64,000 nucleotides of DNA. Origin: Taxillus chinensis. Lineage: Eukaryota > Streptophyta > Magnoliopsida > Santalales > Loranthaceae. Below, in pieces: positions 10,762-22,703 of this stretch. How positions within the stretch are numbered: position 1 is the first letter of the stretch; each line of letters opens with the position of its first letter. The stretch covers positions 17,534,562 to 17,598,561 of the forward strand of contig CM042089.1 in assembly GCA_023512835.1 (NCBI GenBank), read 5' to 3'. Under the pieces are notes generated by a model. That model did no database searches and was not told the origin of the DNA. It was given only the letters and a program-made list of their open reading frames with translations. The position numbers and the translations under genes were made by a program.

Positions 10762-11877
10762 AAAATACAAAGCTCCAACAATAGACAAAGAAGTAAACAA
10801 AGGTGGACTTGGTGAAAACCCGAAAGGGCACCAAGGGTAAAATACAAAGCCAATGATAAATCCTGAAGGGTGAAAGCAGTTAGAATACATAAGGATCAGG
10901 ACCACTTAAAACAGAGTCTATTGCAAATAGTGGAAATAGCGCCACCTAGATACAACAGCTGCAAATGGTGGAAGACATGGTCAAACCTAAGGCACACTCG
11001 AATCAAATTTGTATATTATGCTTTTTAAAGGCTTGTAATTTTATTTATCAGATTATAACAATGGGCACTTTTTATGATATAAATATGTTTTGTGGAATTA
11101 AACCAGCAAAAATCCCGTTCTATATCCCTAATCATATTTTATCGTTTTCATTTCATATTTAAGTAGAATATTTTAAATCTTCAGTAGGCTCCTTTGGCAT
11201 TGCCCTTATGGATAGGGTCAAGCTCAAAATCCCCAAACCAATTAAGTTCCCCAACTCAGAGTACCAATATCTCCACAGAATATCAATATCCCAAGCGAAG
11301 TAGTCAAATCAAGCTCCTTAGTGCGGTGAAGCTAAGTCAAACAGGCCCTTCATCCACAAAGAAGGAAGTTCCCCAGCTAGAATCGAAAAGCTTTCCCAGC
11401 CAGAGAGAAAATAGTTCCCCAACAAGTTGAATGTCAGCCAAACTTTCCAACAGCATTGAGATAAATCTCTAGCCCTTGCCCAACCCTCAGTGATACATCA
11501 TATTGCATCCGATGTATACATCGCATTGCATCACATTGCATCATATTGCGCCACAGGTTGAGGTTTATGCATCCCCGCATACATCACATTGCGTTCCATG
11601 CCTCATTTGCATACATTCAGCATATTCTGCAATTTCAGAAATGTTATCGCCTCTGAAGATCCTAACAGCTCATCCTCAGCAAACTTCTCATCAAGCCCTC
11701 CTAGCTTTCTTTGTTCAATTGTACAAATCTTTCTTCGCAATTTTCCCAAGCTCTAAAAGCACCCTTTTGACACTCGAGCAAACTTCCTCTCTTTTCGGGT
11801 AACCTCGTAGAGCGATCTCATTGAGTGAACTCGTAGATGAAGCCCATATACCTTCTTCAACAATCATGTACCCTTGT
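10762..11877 (+). other. Tat 1 3' untranslated region
   Basis: No convincing gene. Near 10806 it repeats the Tat motif GGTGAAAACCCGAAAGGGCA also found in Tat 2. From about 11490 to 11630 short words around CATCACATTGCAT recur irregularly. Open frames here are short and not family-like. Confidence 0.6.
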
Positions 11878-12447
11878 CTAGGCCTTTGATGCCTTTTCAA
11901 TTCCTGTTAGGCCCTATATGCCTTTTTAATTTCTGTCAGGCCTTGGACGCCTCTTCCCATTCTGTTAGGCCCTAGATGCCTTTTCAATTTCTGTTAGGCC
12001 CTAGATGCCTTTTCAATTCCTGTTAGGCCTTGGTTGCCTTTTCCCTTTTTGTTAGGCCTTGGATGCCTTTTCCCTTTTTGTTAGGCCTTGGATGCCTTTT
12101 CAATTCTTGTTAGGCCTTGGATGCCTTTTCAACTCTTATTAGACCTTAGATGCCTTTTCAATTCCTGTTAGGCCTTGGATGCCTTTTTCCTTTTTGTTAG
12201 GCCTTGGATGCCTTTTCGATTTCTGTTAGGCCTTGGATGCCTTTTCAACTCATGTTAGGCCTTAGATGCCTTTTCAATTCCTGTTAGGCCTTGGTTGCCT
12301 TTTCCCTTTCTATTAGACCTTGGATGCCTTTTCCCTTTCTGTTAGGCCTTGGATGCCTTTTCAACTCCTATTAGGCCCTAGATGCCTTTCAATTCCTATC
12401 AGGCCTTGGATGCCTTTTTCCTTTCTGTCAGGCCTTGGATGCCTTTT
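11878..12447 (+). repeat. 29-bp minisatellite in Tat 1, left block
   Basis: About 19-20 head-to-tail copies of a 29-bp unit with the core GTTAGGCCTTGGATGCC followed by a TTTTC-rich spacer. Units differ by point changes. The block stops at the TSD of copia A and resumes at 25202, so copia A inserted into one continuous array just upstream of the Tat 1 3' LTR. Confidence 0.92.
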
Positions 12448-13666
12448 TGTTGGATCAAGCCCAGAATTTGGATAATGCTGATAAAGCCTTATGTAATTTG
12501 ATCTGAGATCTTTTGTGTTTCTTTGATCGTTGCAGAAGATATGTTATTAATCCGGAGATACACTCGTGAGAGCAAAGCTAAGGACAGGATACATAATCCT
12601 GATCCGGACAAAAGTGAGTGTCGTCAAACACTTGGTAAATAACCAAGTCACCAATACATACGGAATAAGGAACATTCATGCGGACTAAGTCAAATTGACG
12701 CTAAGTAAGAGTCTTGGTTTACAAGGTTGCACGAAGTAAAAGAAGACACGGAGTAAGGTATCCGAGTCTTCCATACATGTGGAGTAAGGAAGTACAAATG
12801 CGGAATAAGAACCCGAGTCTTTATTAGACACGGAGTAAGGAAATTAGATGCGGAGTAAGGAATCCGGGCCACTCACTTATACGAAGTAAGGAACTTACAT
12901 ACGGAGTAAGAAACTTACATACGGAGTAAGGAAGCGCTGACACGGACTAAAGATTCCAGTACCAAATAGATACGAAGTAAGCAATCACTGACACGGAGTA
13001 AGGTTCCGAGCCTCATTAGCTACAGAGTAAGGAAAATTACACCGGACCAAGAAGATACTGCTTCAACTCAACCGCATTTAAAGTTATCAGCTCGCAGTGT
13101 CCCGATGTAAGACAAACTCGTTGAGAACCTGAAGAATCTTATACGTGGATCACCCGGATATGTGGACACAACCTTAATTGTAATTGGGAACTCACAAACG
13201 CACTTATACTCTTCGAACCCAAGATCTTGAGCTCCACAAATCGCAACAGTCAAGGCAGAGAGATTACCGAGGGATAGTTAGTGCTGAATGCATTCCGGAA
13301 CTACAAGTTCCAAGGTTGTCTCTTAGGAATGTTTTGTATAAATATTCATACTTGTACATTTGTGTATGTGCGGGTGCGTGTGCATTTGTAAGCAAAGATT
13401 AACCCTGTGTATGCACAAGCGTTTTTCCTTTTTGGGAGATAGAATTTGGCTAGTGTGTGAGTTCATTTGTAAACAGAGTGTAAGAGAGTCTTGCTTCTAT
13501 TTTGTTTTATTTATCTTGTGATAATAAAACAAAATACTTCCACTATATCTGGTTATCTTCCATGGTGATTTTATCACTTAACTAGATAAGTGTTTGTGTC
13601 TTAAGAGAGAGAAAAGAGTTTCGATAAGAGCCTATTCACCCCCCTCTAGGCTCCAAGGGACCATCA
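12448..13666 (+). repeat. Copia A 5' LTR
   Basis: 1219 bp, begins TGTTGGATCAAGCCC and ends GGGACCATCA. About 13-15 imperfect copies of ACGGAGTAAGG lie at 12660-13040 in the presumed U3. A TATAAATA box (13337-13344) and an AATAAA near 13523 fit promoter and polyadenylation positions. Short frames inside are not genes. Confidence 0.92.
13337..13344 (+). promoter_or_regulatory. TATA box of copia A 5' LTR
   Basis: TATAAATA lies about 320 bp before the LTR end and is conserved in the 3' LTR at 24877-24884. It follows the ACGGAGTAAGG repeat block. Confidence 0.6.
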
Positions 13667-13668
13667 AG

Positions 13669-13680
13669 TGGTATTAGAGC
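13669..13680 (+). other. Copia A primer-binding site
   Basis: TGGTATTAGAGC two bases after the LTR, matching the initiator tRNA-Met complement TGGTATCAGAGC with one change. It marks the start of minus-strand DNA synthesis. Confidence 0.85.
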
Positions 13681-13727
13681 AAGTTCTATTTGTTCTAAGT
13701 AGAGATCCCGCTCTTTCAATCTCAGAA

Positions 13728-16026
13728 ATGGCCGAACAAAGCAGTATGTTATTCAACACTCGCCTTAACTCCGGAGGTGCACAGGAGCCCATCCCAAATC
13801 GAAGCAGCAGTGAAAATGTTGACCCACCTCAACCTGCTACTGCCGCCGCTTCTCAACCACGGAGTTCTGGCTTTACTCTGACGAAACCGCCCAAATTCAC
13901 ACCTGAGCTTTTCTCCCAGTGGAAAGCTCGCATGAAGATGTTTATGGTATGCCATGATCATCTTATGTGGCCATGTCTTCATCAGGAGATTCAAATTCCG
14001 ATGACTATCGGAGAACATGGAGTTAGGAGGCCAAAGACAGATGCTGAACTTACCAACGATGAAAGAGCCTGGCAGTGCGCTAGTGAAAAGGCTCGGCTTA
14101 TGTTACATCGTCTTTGGATTCGAGGCTTTCACGGACGTCCAGGGCCGCACGACAAAGAAAAGTCGTTTGGGACAAACCGACAATCCTCTATGAGGGGAGT
14201 CGGTCCCGGATGCGAACGTGATCTGTACTCTCGTAGGAACTTTGAGAGTTTCAATCATAAACCTGGGCAAATCACTCGAAAGCATCTATCAGAGATTCGG
14301 CAAGCTCATTCTTGAGCTGAAGACTGTCAATGAGCACTATTCTCAATCCCAGATCAATGACAAGTTCTTTCGCTCCTTGCCAGATCGCTACTACTCCAAA
14401 CAACTCCAGATGCAATCGGACAAGAATTGGCAGTATGTTCCCCTTGAAGAACTATATGGAGAGCTGCGGACTCACGAAGTCAGGTTTAAGTACTCTGACC
14501 ATGAGAAAATAGCTCGGAAAGAAAAGGGGGTAACTCTCAAAGCTACAGAATGTCTAAACATACTGAGGAATGATGATACGGATGTGTCCCAGAATTCTGA
14601 TTCTGACGAGGAGGAGGAGATAGCACTTCTTGTCAAATCCTTTGAGCGATTCCTACGGAAAAGCAGAAAAGGGTTCAGGAGACGCTCATCATCATCCTTC
14701 CAAAGGAAGGAGCGACCGGAGTCCAGTTCCCAGGAATGCTTCAACTGTGGGAAAACCGGTCACTGGGCCAAGGAATGCAGGTCCAAATCAAAAGTGGCCG
14801 AGAAAACTGACAAGGTAACTCCTCGCCGCTCCACCTCAGACAACAGCAAGAACAAGAGGAAGGCGCTCGTGACAAAATACATGAGGGGCTCGGAAGAAGA
14901 GGAGGAATCCTCGGATGATGAGCCAACCACTAAGCCGAACGTCTGCCTCATGGCAAATACTGAGGTACTTTCTATCTGTGAGCTCCTGAGTAAATTAGAA
15001 TCTCTTACTACTGCATGTGATCATGAAAAGAATGAGAGACTAATAATTACTCAAATGTACAAAGATATGGAAAGTCAGAATAAACGTCTTGAATTTACTA
15101 TTAATAGACTCGAAACGGACATCACTGACTTCAGAGGAAAAGAAGCTTGGTATCACGATCTAAGAGCTGAAAATCATTTGTTAAATACCAATCTCTCAGG
15201 CCTAAAAGTTAGAGTAAAAAGACTCGAAAATGAATTGGAACAGGAAAAGGAAATAAATCGTAAGTGGCTAAAATTTGGGGAAATAGCCTCTACCTTTAGG
15301 ATTGATCCTTACGACATCCGAGTCAAACCTGGCCTAGGTTTCGAGTCATCAATATCCATAGCTCAAGCTACTGAGTGTCCTCCGGATTTCACTCCTAAAC
15401 TAACCAACTTATATCCTGTTAGTACATCTAAACCGTTGGATGGTTTCATTTCAGGTGGCACCATAGTTTATGACTGTGGAGTCGAGGCTGTTACTGCACT
15501 TCCTGAAGCAGTAGCACCCGTAACTAAAGATGAAGGGAAAGCTGCTGTAGTTAAAGCCAAAATTGTAGCACCCAAAAAGAAAGACAAGGGTAAGGCTGAT
15601 GCATCTAGGGCCAAGAGCGCGTCACCCAAAAGCAATGGATTAGGCCACAGGGAACAGAGTAGAAAGTCTGTAAAATCTAAGAGACCTGTATCCCCTGTTT
15701 GTACTTCACATTATAGTGTCTGTTCCATCTGTAGGGAAATAGGTCATTATCACTATGAATGTTGGAGTTTATCTGATAACTGGCTTTGTAATCAATTTCA
15801 TATCAATAAAGATCAGTTAAACAAAAAGGGTTCTTCGAGCAAAATAAAATCTAAACCTCGAAGGAGTATCTCTCCCAAGAAAACCCAAATAAAAGAGGTA
15901 GCTGAAACTAACAAGCTAAAGTCAACTTGGAGAGCTAAAAGTCCTAGCAAAATCAAATCCGTAAATGTTGACAATACTGCTGCTCTCTCTAACCGCCCGA
16001 AACAAGTTTGGGCACCAAAAGTATAA
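13728..16026 (+). pseudogene. gag: Copia A gag, frameshifted
   Basis: Gag of about 750 residues, long for copia. It starts MAEQSSMLF at 13728; the N-terminal part (FTPELFSQWKARMKMFM) is the UBN2-like capsid domain. Frame is lost between about 14110 and 14290, then continues open from about 14218 to 16026 (SIYQRFGKLI, then FRSLPDRYY). A zinc knuckle CFNCGKTGHWAKEC lies at about 14737-14778, followed by an acidic/Ser stretch and a coiled coil (about 14980-15260). A second knuckle CSICREIGHYHYEC at about 15721-15762 sits just before the protease. TAA at 16024. Confidence 0.88.
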
Positions 16027-17614
16027 ACTGTTGTCTTTTAGGAGCATCTCTGGAATGCATTGCCGGATCACTTGAAGTTAAAGATCAATAAAAGCAAGTG
16101 GATCCTTGATAGTGGATGCTCCAGACATATGACGGGTGATCAGACTCTGCTTGTAGAAATTAATGATAAACAAGGTCCATCCATTTCATATGGCGACAAC
16201 AGCAAAGGTAAGGATCGGGTATGGCACCTTAATTAACGGCTGTGTATCAATCACTAGAGTTGCACTAGTCGAAGGTTTAAAGCATAATTTGCTAAGTGTC
16301 AGTAATTTATGTGACAAAGGATTTACTGTTTCCTTTTTGTCCAACACCTGTACAGTAAGAGAAAACTTATCCGGAGATGTTAAGTTATCCGGATCAAGAG
16401 ATGGGAACATTTACTCAGTGGTCTTATGAAATAATTCTTCTGACCCTATATGCTTCCTCACTAAAGCATCAGATGAAGACAGTTGGTTATGGCACAAGCG
16501 TTGCGCTCATTTAAATTTTAAAACTTTGTCTAAACTAGTGTCGCTTGACTTAGTCAATGGTCTGCCCAAACATAAATACTCCAGAGACTCTGTCGAGAAT
16601 GCCAACTTGGCAAGCAAACCAAGCATAGCTTTAAGAGCAAATCAGTTAATTCAATAACTGCTCCTCTACAACTTCTTCATATGGACCTATGTGGTCCTAT
16701 ATCTGTTCCGTCACTAGCTGGTGCGAGATATACCCTAGTGGTTATCGATGATTTCACCAGATACACATGGGTGATGTTCCTGAAATCAAAGGATCAAACT
16801 TTTGAGTATCTAGTAGATCTCTTCAACTGGATAAGCAACTCACAAGGACTGAGCATAAAGTGCATCAGGAGTGATCATGGTACAGAATTTGACTTTTCAG
16901 AAATGAGATCATATTGTTCTGAACAGGGCATACAACATGACTTCTCTGCTCCCAGAACTCTACAACAAAAGGAGTAACTGAGTGCAAGAATCGTACTTTG
17001 TTGAAACTGCAGATCCATGTTAGCGGGCAACGCTTCCTCTCGTCCTATGGGCTCAGGCTTGTCCTTGCCTGCTATGTTCGAAACAGAACTCTAGTAAATA
17101 AATTTACCATGAAAACACACCCTATGAGATGTGGAGAGGACGAAACCTTCAATTTCACATTTCAGAGCTTTTTGGGTGTACTTGCTATATATTGATAAAT
17201 GGCAAAGAGACCTGGAATAAATTTGAACCAAAATCTGATGATGGGATTTTTGTCGGGTACTCATTACATAGCAAGGCTTATCGGGTCTTCAATAGAAAAC
17301 TTTTCAAAGTTGAAGAATCTATCCATGTGACTTTTGATGAAGCTAACCTTGATTGGTCAAAAGTCGGTTCTTCAAGTTCTAATGTGCAGTCATGGACAAG
17401 AACGTCGATTATTGAAGTTTATGAATGTTCCGTTACACATCTTGACCAACCACGTGGCATCAGCGAAGCACAAAGAAATTATATGGATGATGCTACGGAT
17501 GACTCGGACTCCATACTACCATTTAGCTCCGGATATACTCCTACGGATACCCAAAATTCCGGAGCACCTTCAAGTCCGTCCGGACTAGTTAACACGAAAA
17601 GAAACAAGTGTTGA
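16027..17614 (+). pseudogene. Copia A protease and integrase, decayed
   Basis: The protease active site reads WILDSGCSRHMTGD at 16099-16140 (copia DSG-type). A frameshift moves the domain to the frame opening at 16163 (VEGLKHNLLSVSNL). The gag-pre-integrase segment (LWHKRCAHLNF, about 16485-16520) is recognisable but its zinc cysteines are degraded. The integrase core runs from 16681: MDLCGPISV, VIDDFTRYTWVMFL and IRSDHGTEFDF (two catalytic Asp), with the Glu region LQQKE near 16960-16976 just before a stop. The C-terminal part continues in another frame (about 17129-17614; [15 protein letters not shown]). Confidence 0.87.
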
Positions 17615-17769
17615 AGAACCATCTAGTTCATCCGTACCTCTCAATACGGAAACATCTAGTCCAACGAAGCTCAACCAACGGATACAATGAACCACCTAAT
17701 CTGGAAGAGCTTCAAATTGTTTAAGATCATCCATCACATGCACTGAATTACGTATGGACTCGAAACCAT

Positions 17770-19402
17770 CCCTGGATCAAGTGATTGGTGATCCTACTTT
17801 GTTGGTGTAAGAACAAGAGCAGCCACCTCCAACATGAGCCTTTGCTCGTGTTTTCTATCTTAAATAGAACCAAGGTGGTAGATGAAGCTCTTCAGGATTC
17901 GAATTGGATAGAAGCCATGCAAGAAGAGCTTAATCAATTTAAGAGAAATAATGTGTGGACCTTAGTATCAAGGCCTAAGTCTCAGCAAGCATTGGTGTTA
18001 AATGGGTGTTCGGAACAAGCTTGATATGGATGGAATAGTAATCCGGAACAAAGCCAGACTGGTAGCCAAAGGATATCGTCAAGAAAAAGGAATAGATTAT
18101 GATGAGACCTTTGCTCCTGTAGCAAGACTTGAGGCAATCCGAATGTTTCGGCGTATGCTTCATATGAAAACTTCATAGTTTATCAAATGGACGTCAAGAG
18201 CGCATTCCTAAATGGAGATCTTCAATAGGAGGTGTACGTTGAACAACCTCCCGGCTTCATTGAACCTAAGACAGAACATCTTGTCTACAAGCTTCGGAAA
18301 GCTTTATATGGTTTGAAGCAAGTTCCAAGAGACCTGTACGACACACTCGTCGTAATTCCTACTTGCTCATAACTTCCAAAAAGGGAAGATAGACACCACC
18401 CTATTTCTACGAAAAGAGAAAGGACACACTCTGATCGTACAAATATACGTGGATGATATCATTTCCGGATCAATGAATCCAAAGCTTTGTGAAGAGTTTG
18501 CTAAGTTGATGACAGGCAAGTTTGAGATGAGCATGATGGGAGAACCGTCCTACTTCCTTGGAATAGAAGTTAAACAATTAAAGGAAGGAATCTTCATTAA
18601 TCAAGCTAAGTACACTCGCGATCTTATTAAGAAGTTTGGTATGGAAGGTTCATCTCCCGTCAAAACTCCCATGCCTGTCGGTGCCAAGTTAGATCCGGAT
18701 GTTGACGGCATATCGTAAATGTAACCGACTACAGAGGGATGATCGGATCCTTGTCAGATCTTACAAAGAAGTCGCCCAGACATTATGTTTGCAACTTGCA
18801 TCTCGTGCACGATACCAGGCGAATCCCAAGGAGTCACATATGCTTCATGTTAAACGGATATTAAGGTATCTCAAGGGAACGATGAATTTGGGACTCTAGT
18901 ACCCAAAGGAGTCCAACTTCATCTTATCCCGGATACTCGATGCCGACTTGGCTGGATGTCGCATCGATAGGAAGAGCACAAGTGGTACATGTCAGTTTCT
19001 TGAAATAGATTAATTTCATGGTTTAGTAAGAAGCGAGAATTAAGTATCAACCTCTACTGGCAAGCGGAATATATAGCTTTTGGGAGTTGTCGCTGCATGC
19101 CTACTCGGATGCAAAGTCAACTTACCGACTACGGTTTCAACATGTCATCTATTCCACTCTACCGCAACAACACTAGCGCTATTGCTATCAGCAACAATCT
19201 GTCATACATCCTAAGACGAAGCATATTGAAGTCCGGTATCACTTCATACGTGATCATGTTCTTAAAAGTCACATCTCACCGGAACACGTTGCTACCAAGA
19301 TTAATGGCCAACATTTTTACAAAGCCCCTACCTGATGCAAGATTCTCTGAACTACTCTTCCGTTTAGGTATGTTCGACTTTTCTGCATCGTTTCACATTT
19401 AA
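17770..19402 (+). pseudogene. Copia A reverse transcriptase and RNase H, decayed
   Basis: RT begins near 17870 ([18 protein letters not shown]), breaks near 18000, and recovers with [15 protein letters not shown] (about 18182-18225), an in-frame TAG at 18226, [10 protein letters not shown] and KALYGLKQ (about 18230-18320). The catalytic box IYVDDIISGS (about 18440-18470) is intact. SYFLGIEVKQLKEGIFI and TPMPVGAKLD follow, then a stop at 18716. RNase H is scattered over frames at 18740-19402 (KRILRYLKGT, then FTKPLPDARF at the end). Several frameshifts; not functional. Confidence 0.88.
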
Positions 19403-21061
19403 TTTACCCAACAGTATACTTACTATCAGAACATGCATTGTGTTTTTATTGAAAGTGGAAGATACATACTGATTTTAATGCTGATCATACTTACTGATTA
19501 ACGGCTTCATGCTTCTGATATAAATATCAACTTCATTTTGGGAGGATGCTTGCGTTTCCCGACTGAAGTCGTTTAAGCTAACATGATTAAAGTTTATATG
19601 ATTTACCTCTTTCTGGTTTCATGATCTTAATTTCCACTAATCACCACATGACAACAGCATGTTCATTTAGATTACTCTATTAACATGTATAGTTGAAGAA
19701 ATGAAATGGGTTAGCTCGGAATGCCTGGTGGATGAATACTCAATCGCAGTCTGGTCAGCTTCTGAAGTATAGTTTTCTAATAAGATAGACAGTGCTGAAT
19801 TACAAACCGGAAATGTCAATCGAGAGGATTACACAATCTACGGGGGAGAAAAAGCTTTTTATATTATTCAGTAATACCCCCCGTATATGTCTCATGACCT
19901 CTTTTCTGGCTGTCTATTTGAGGGGGAGCTTTTCATTGAGAGGATTAAATGATCTACGGGGGAGCAGTAATGAACCCCTAATATGTCTCGGATACTCCCT
20001 CCTCTAAACTTTTACTTGGGATCCGACAGACATGCTATTTTGGATCGGAAAAGTGGCCTGCTTGGATGTATTTTCTTTCTTCAACCATGCATTTTAATCG
20101 GCTAATCACCTGCTTACTTTTGACATGTGTTCGCTTTCACATTTTTCACTCATGAATCCTAAATTGGCCAAATCATATGATCTTTAATTAATCTTAGCTA
20201 CGTTGTTCAGCAAGACGGTTTCGCTATGTTGACCTATATGAACTTGTGTATGGTTATCCGACATATGCCCCGATTCAGAATATTGCTCATTCTTACGTAT
20301 GTATCTGTCTCTTACATACTTTGCAATGCATAAGTTCGTTTCTCATTAGTTCGGATTATGTCGTTTTTCACCGATTATTTTCCCTAATCCGTACTAATCC
20401 TTGCCTGTTAAGCTTTTGTATTTTCGGTTCATTTCTTCGTTTAGCTACAGGTTCGATTCTCTTTGCAACCGTATCGATAAATCTAGTCCATAGTCTTAGA
20501 TTTGAAGTGTTGTGGTACTTCTCTTCACTTCGACTTATTGATCGCAAAGAAATCCACTTTACTCTCTCACCGAACTCGTCTACTACGGGCACGGTCTATT
20601 TTTCATCCGGATACTCTTCCTCGACTATTACTTCTTCCGGATGATTGTCGGTTCATTCCTCCGGACTCCCGACACGACCTAATTGCGACGATCCAAGTCT
20701 TCCTATATGTCGCGTGCTTTTGAGGAGGAATCATGATGATTCATTAAATGCAAATCTTGGGATGCACACACACTTCTCTTGGATGGCAACCAGCTGTTAC
20801 ACTTACTTAGTCATGCGGTCTCCACGACATCGTTTCATTCGGAGGCGCATCGATATCTAGAAAAATGACATCGACTGTCAAGCGGGTCCCTATTTCACTC
20901 GCAAATTCCTAGGCCCGCCGACATTTGCGGATTCGGTCTTATATGTTCCCGATCATTCCTGCGAAGCACGAGTATTGCTCATTTCAAATCCCTAAACCTC
21001 TCGTTGCTCCTTCCATCGCCAAGACCTCACCTTTCCTCTTGTCCTTCAAATTTCATTTGCA
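19403..21061 (+). other. Copia A spacer between pol and ORF3, with repeated polypurine tracts
   Basis: No supported gene. Three GGGGGAG tracts occur at 19842-19848, 19922-19928 and 19958-19964. Two lie in near-identical copies of a segment reading GAGAGGATTA and CTACGGGGGAG, about 116 bp apart, indicating a local duplication. Multiple polypurine tracts downstream of pol are a known feature of Sirevirus-type copia elements. Confidence 0.6.
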
Positions 21062-22380
21062 ATGGCACCCCGAATCTCTCTTTCCGGCATTAATCCTGGC
21101 CATCCTGGTTGATTGGAATGCTGTCTCTAATCCTCCGGATTGGTTTTTCCAGCCTTCGCCCTCTCCTTGAAGCCTCGCATATACTCAACCCGATCTCCAA
21201 TCCCGTCGATCTTCTTATCGAAGACATCATTGAGTATTACCAACGGATTAGCCGCACCACCAATTCTATACTCTCCTATGTCCGCGGTGAATCCATCACC
21301 ATCACTCCGGCCGTTCTCCGCGCTGCTCTCCATCTACCCCCGGTGAACCGCAGCGCCCGATGCTGCTCCAATGGCAGTTTCTATGGGTTGCACCCACAAA
21401 GGCAAGGAATACAAGGTGAAATCCTTCCAAGGTCGCTATCGCTGTATGGCGACCATACTAAGTCGCTGTTTACTGGCTCGCACTTCAGCTCTGGACTCGG
21501 TCCCTTATGATCTTTTCCTGGCCATGTACGGCATTTTTGAAGGTCTTCCCCTGGATTGGGGGACGTTTTTGTTCCGACTGCTGCAGACTGGTCCTAAGAA
21601 CCATTCTTTCGGGCGTATACTAAGCATCGTCTTCCAGCATCTCAATCCGGACCATTTCGCCCGATATGATGCTGTTCCATTTCCCTCGGCTTACTACCTC
21701 CGTTATCTTACGCCGAATGGGAACATGACGGCCCACCGTCCCTCTACCGCTCTCCGCATTCTCCCTGCTCGGAACAACAAGGCAATTCACGTTGGTGACC
21801 CCTCCGACAGCCAAGCCCCTGACGTCAGTTCTGCACCCCGATCCTCCCGGATTCAGTCCGTTGCAGCACCCTCTCATTCCCGGGCCTCCTAGCACAGCGT
21901 CCGGGCCGAACCGTCCGAGGTTGCGGGGCCATCTCAGCGCAGTGCTCCTAAAGCCGTTTCCTCACCCCCTCTCTCGTGATGTCCCCACTCCCTCCACCTC
22001 CGCTATTGCTGCCGCGGTTGATACCGCTGTTGCTACCGCCACTGCTGATGTCCCGGTATCTCCTCCAGAAGCTCCTTTGCCTCCCCTACCTCTACCCCGA
22101 GATTATCTTGCCCATCTCACCACCGACACCTTAACGGACCTTTGGCTCCGTTTCAGCCTAGCCCACACCTCCTCCATTCCTGACACCGATCTACGGGTGT
22201 TTTACACACGCAATACCCAATCCCCGGAGACCATGATCATCTGGAACTTGGACCAAGGCTTTCTTACGCCGGCCGCCATTCCCGATGTGCCGTTCCCTAC
22301 ACCCTCCGGCCCGGTCCCCCGCCGCACGGAGTCCTTCCCCTCGCTAAGGCTGGGCCCTCTTCCTCTGCCGTTGCGATTCC
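21062..22380 (+). pseudogene. Copia A ORF3, N-terminal part resembling 'putative plant transposon protein' domain
   Basis: GC-richer, codon-like stretch after pol, spread over frames by indels. A likely start is ATG 21062 (MAPRISLSG). At 21200-21340 a segment with YYQRISRTT, YVRGESITITPAVLRAAL and HLPPVN, and at 21430-21640 CMATILSRCLLARTS, YDLFLAMYGIFEGLP and FGRILSIVFQHL, have the layout I associate with the plant transposon protein domain (Pfam PF20167-like). A later segment with ETMIIWNLDQGFLTP (about 22220-22265) parallels ISWLVEQGL in the copia B ORF3. Role unknown; the domain assignment is from memory of the family layout and needs a profile search. Confidence 0.6.
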
Positions 22381-22399
22381 CATGGTTGACTTATCTGGT

Positions 22400-22515
22400 C
22401 AAAGCGGGTCCATTGCTCCGGATGCCTCCATTGCTCCGGATGCCTCCGCTGCTCCGGATGCCTCCGATGCTCCGGATGCCTTTGATGCTCCGGATGCTCC
22501 TGCTGCTGCTGATGC
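22400..22515 (+). repeat. 15-bp coding repeat in copia A ORF3 (Ala-Pro-Asp-rich)
   Basis: Tandem GCTCCGGATGCCTCC-like units, translated as APDAS repeats in the frame open from 22382. Probably a disordered linker between the two ORF3 domains. Confidence 0.75.
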
Positions 22516-22703
22516 TACTCCTGCGGACTCCTCCGCCCCGCGCCCTCCCTGCTCCCGTTCATGCGGGGAGTCCTCCAATGCTCCGGAGTTGGTCCTTGGG
22601 CGTGCTTCTTTTGGCATGGTTCACTCCGATCCTGTGCTCTCCGCTCGCCGGACCGACACGCTCACGCTCATAGCGCCCAAATCTCCTGCTATCGCCGCCA
22701 AGG

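Noticed and set aside
11878..12447. 29-bp repeats considered as a CRISPR-like array
   Set aside because: Head-to-tail minisatellite with no spacers.
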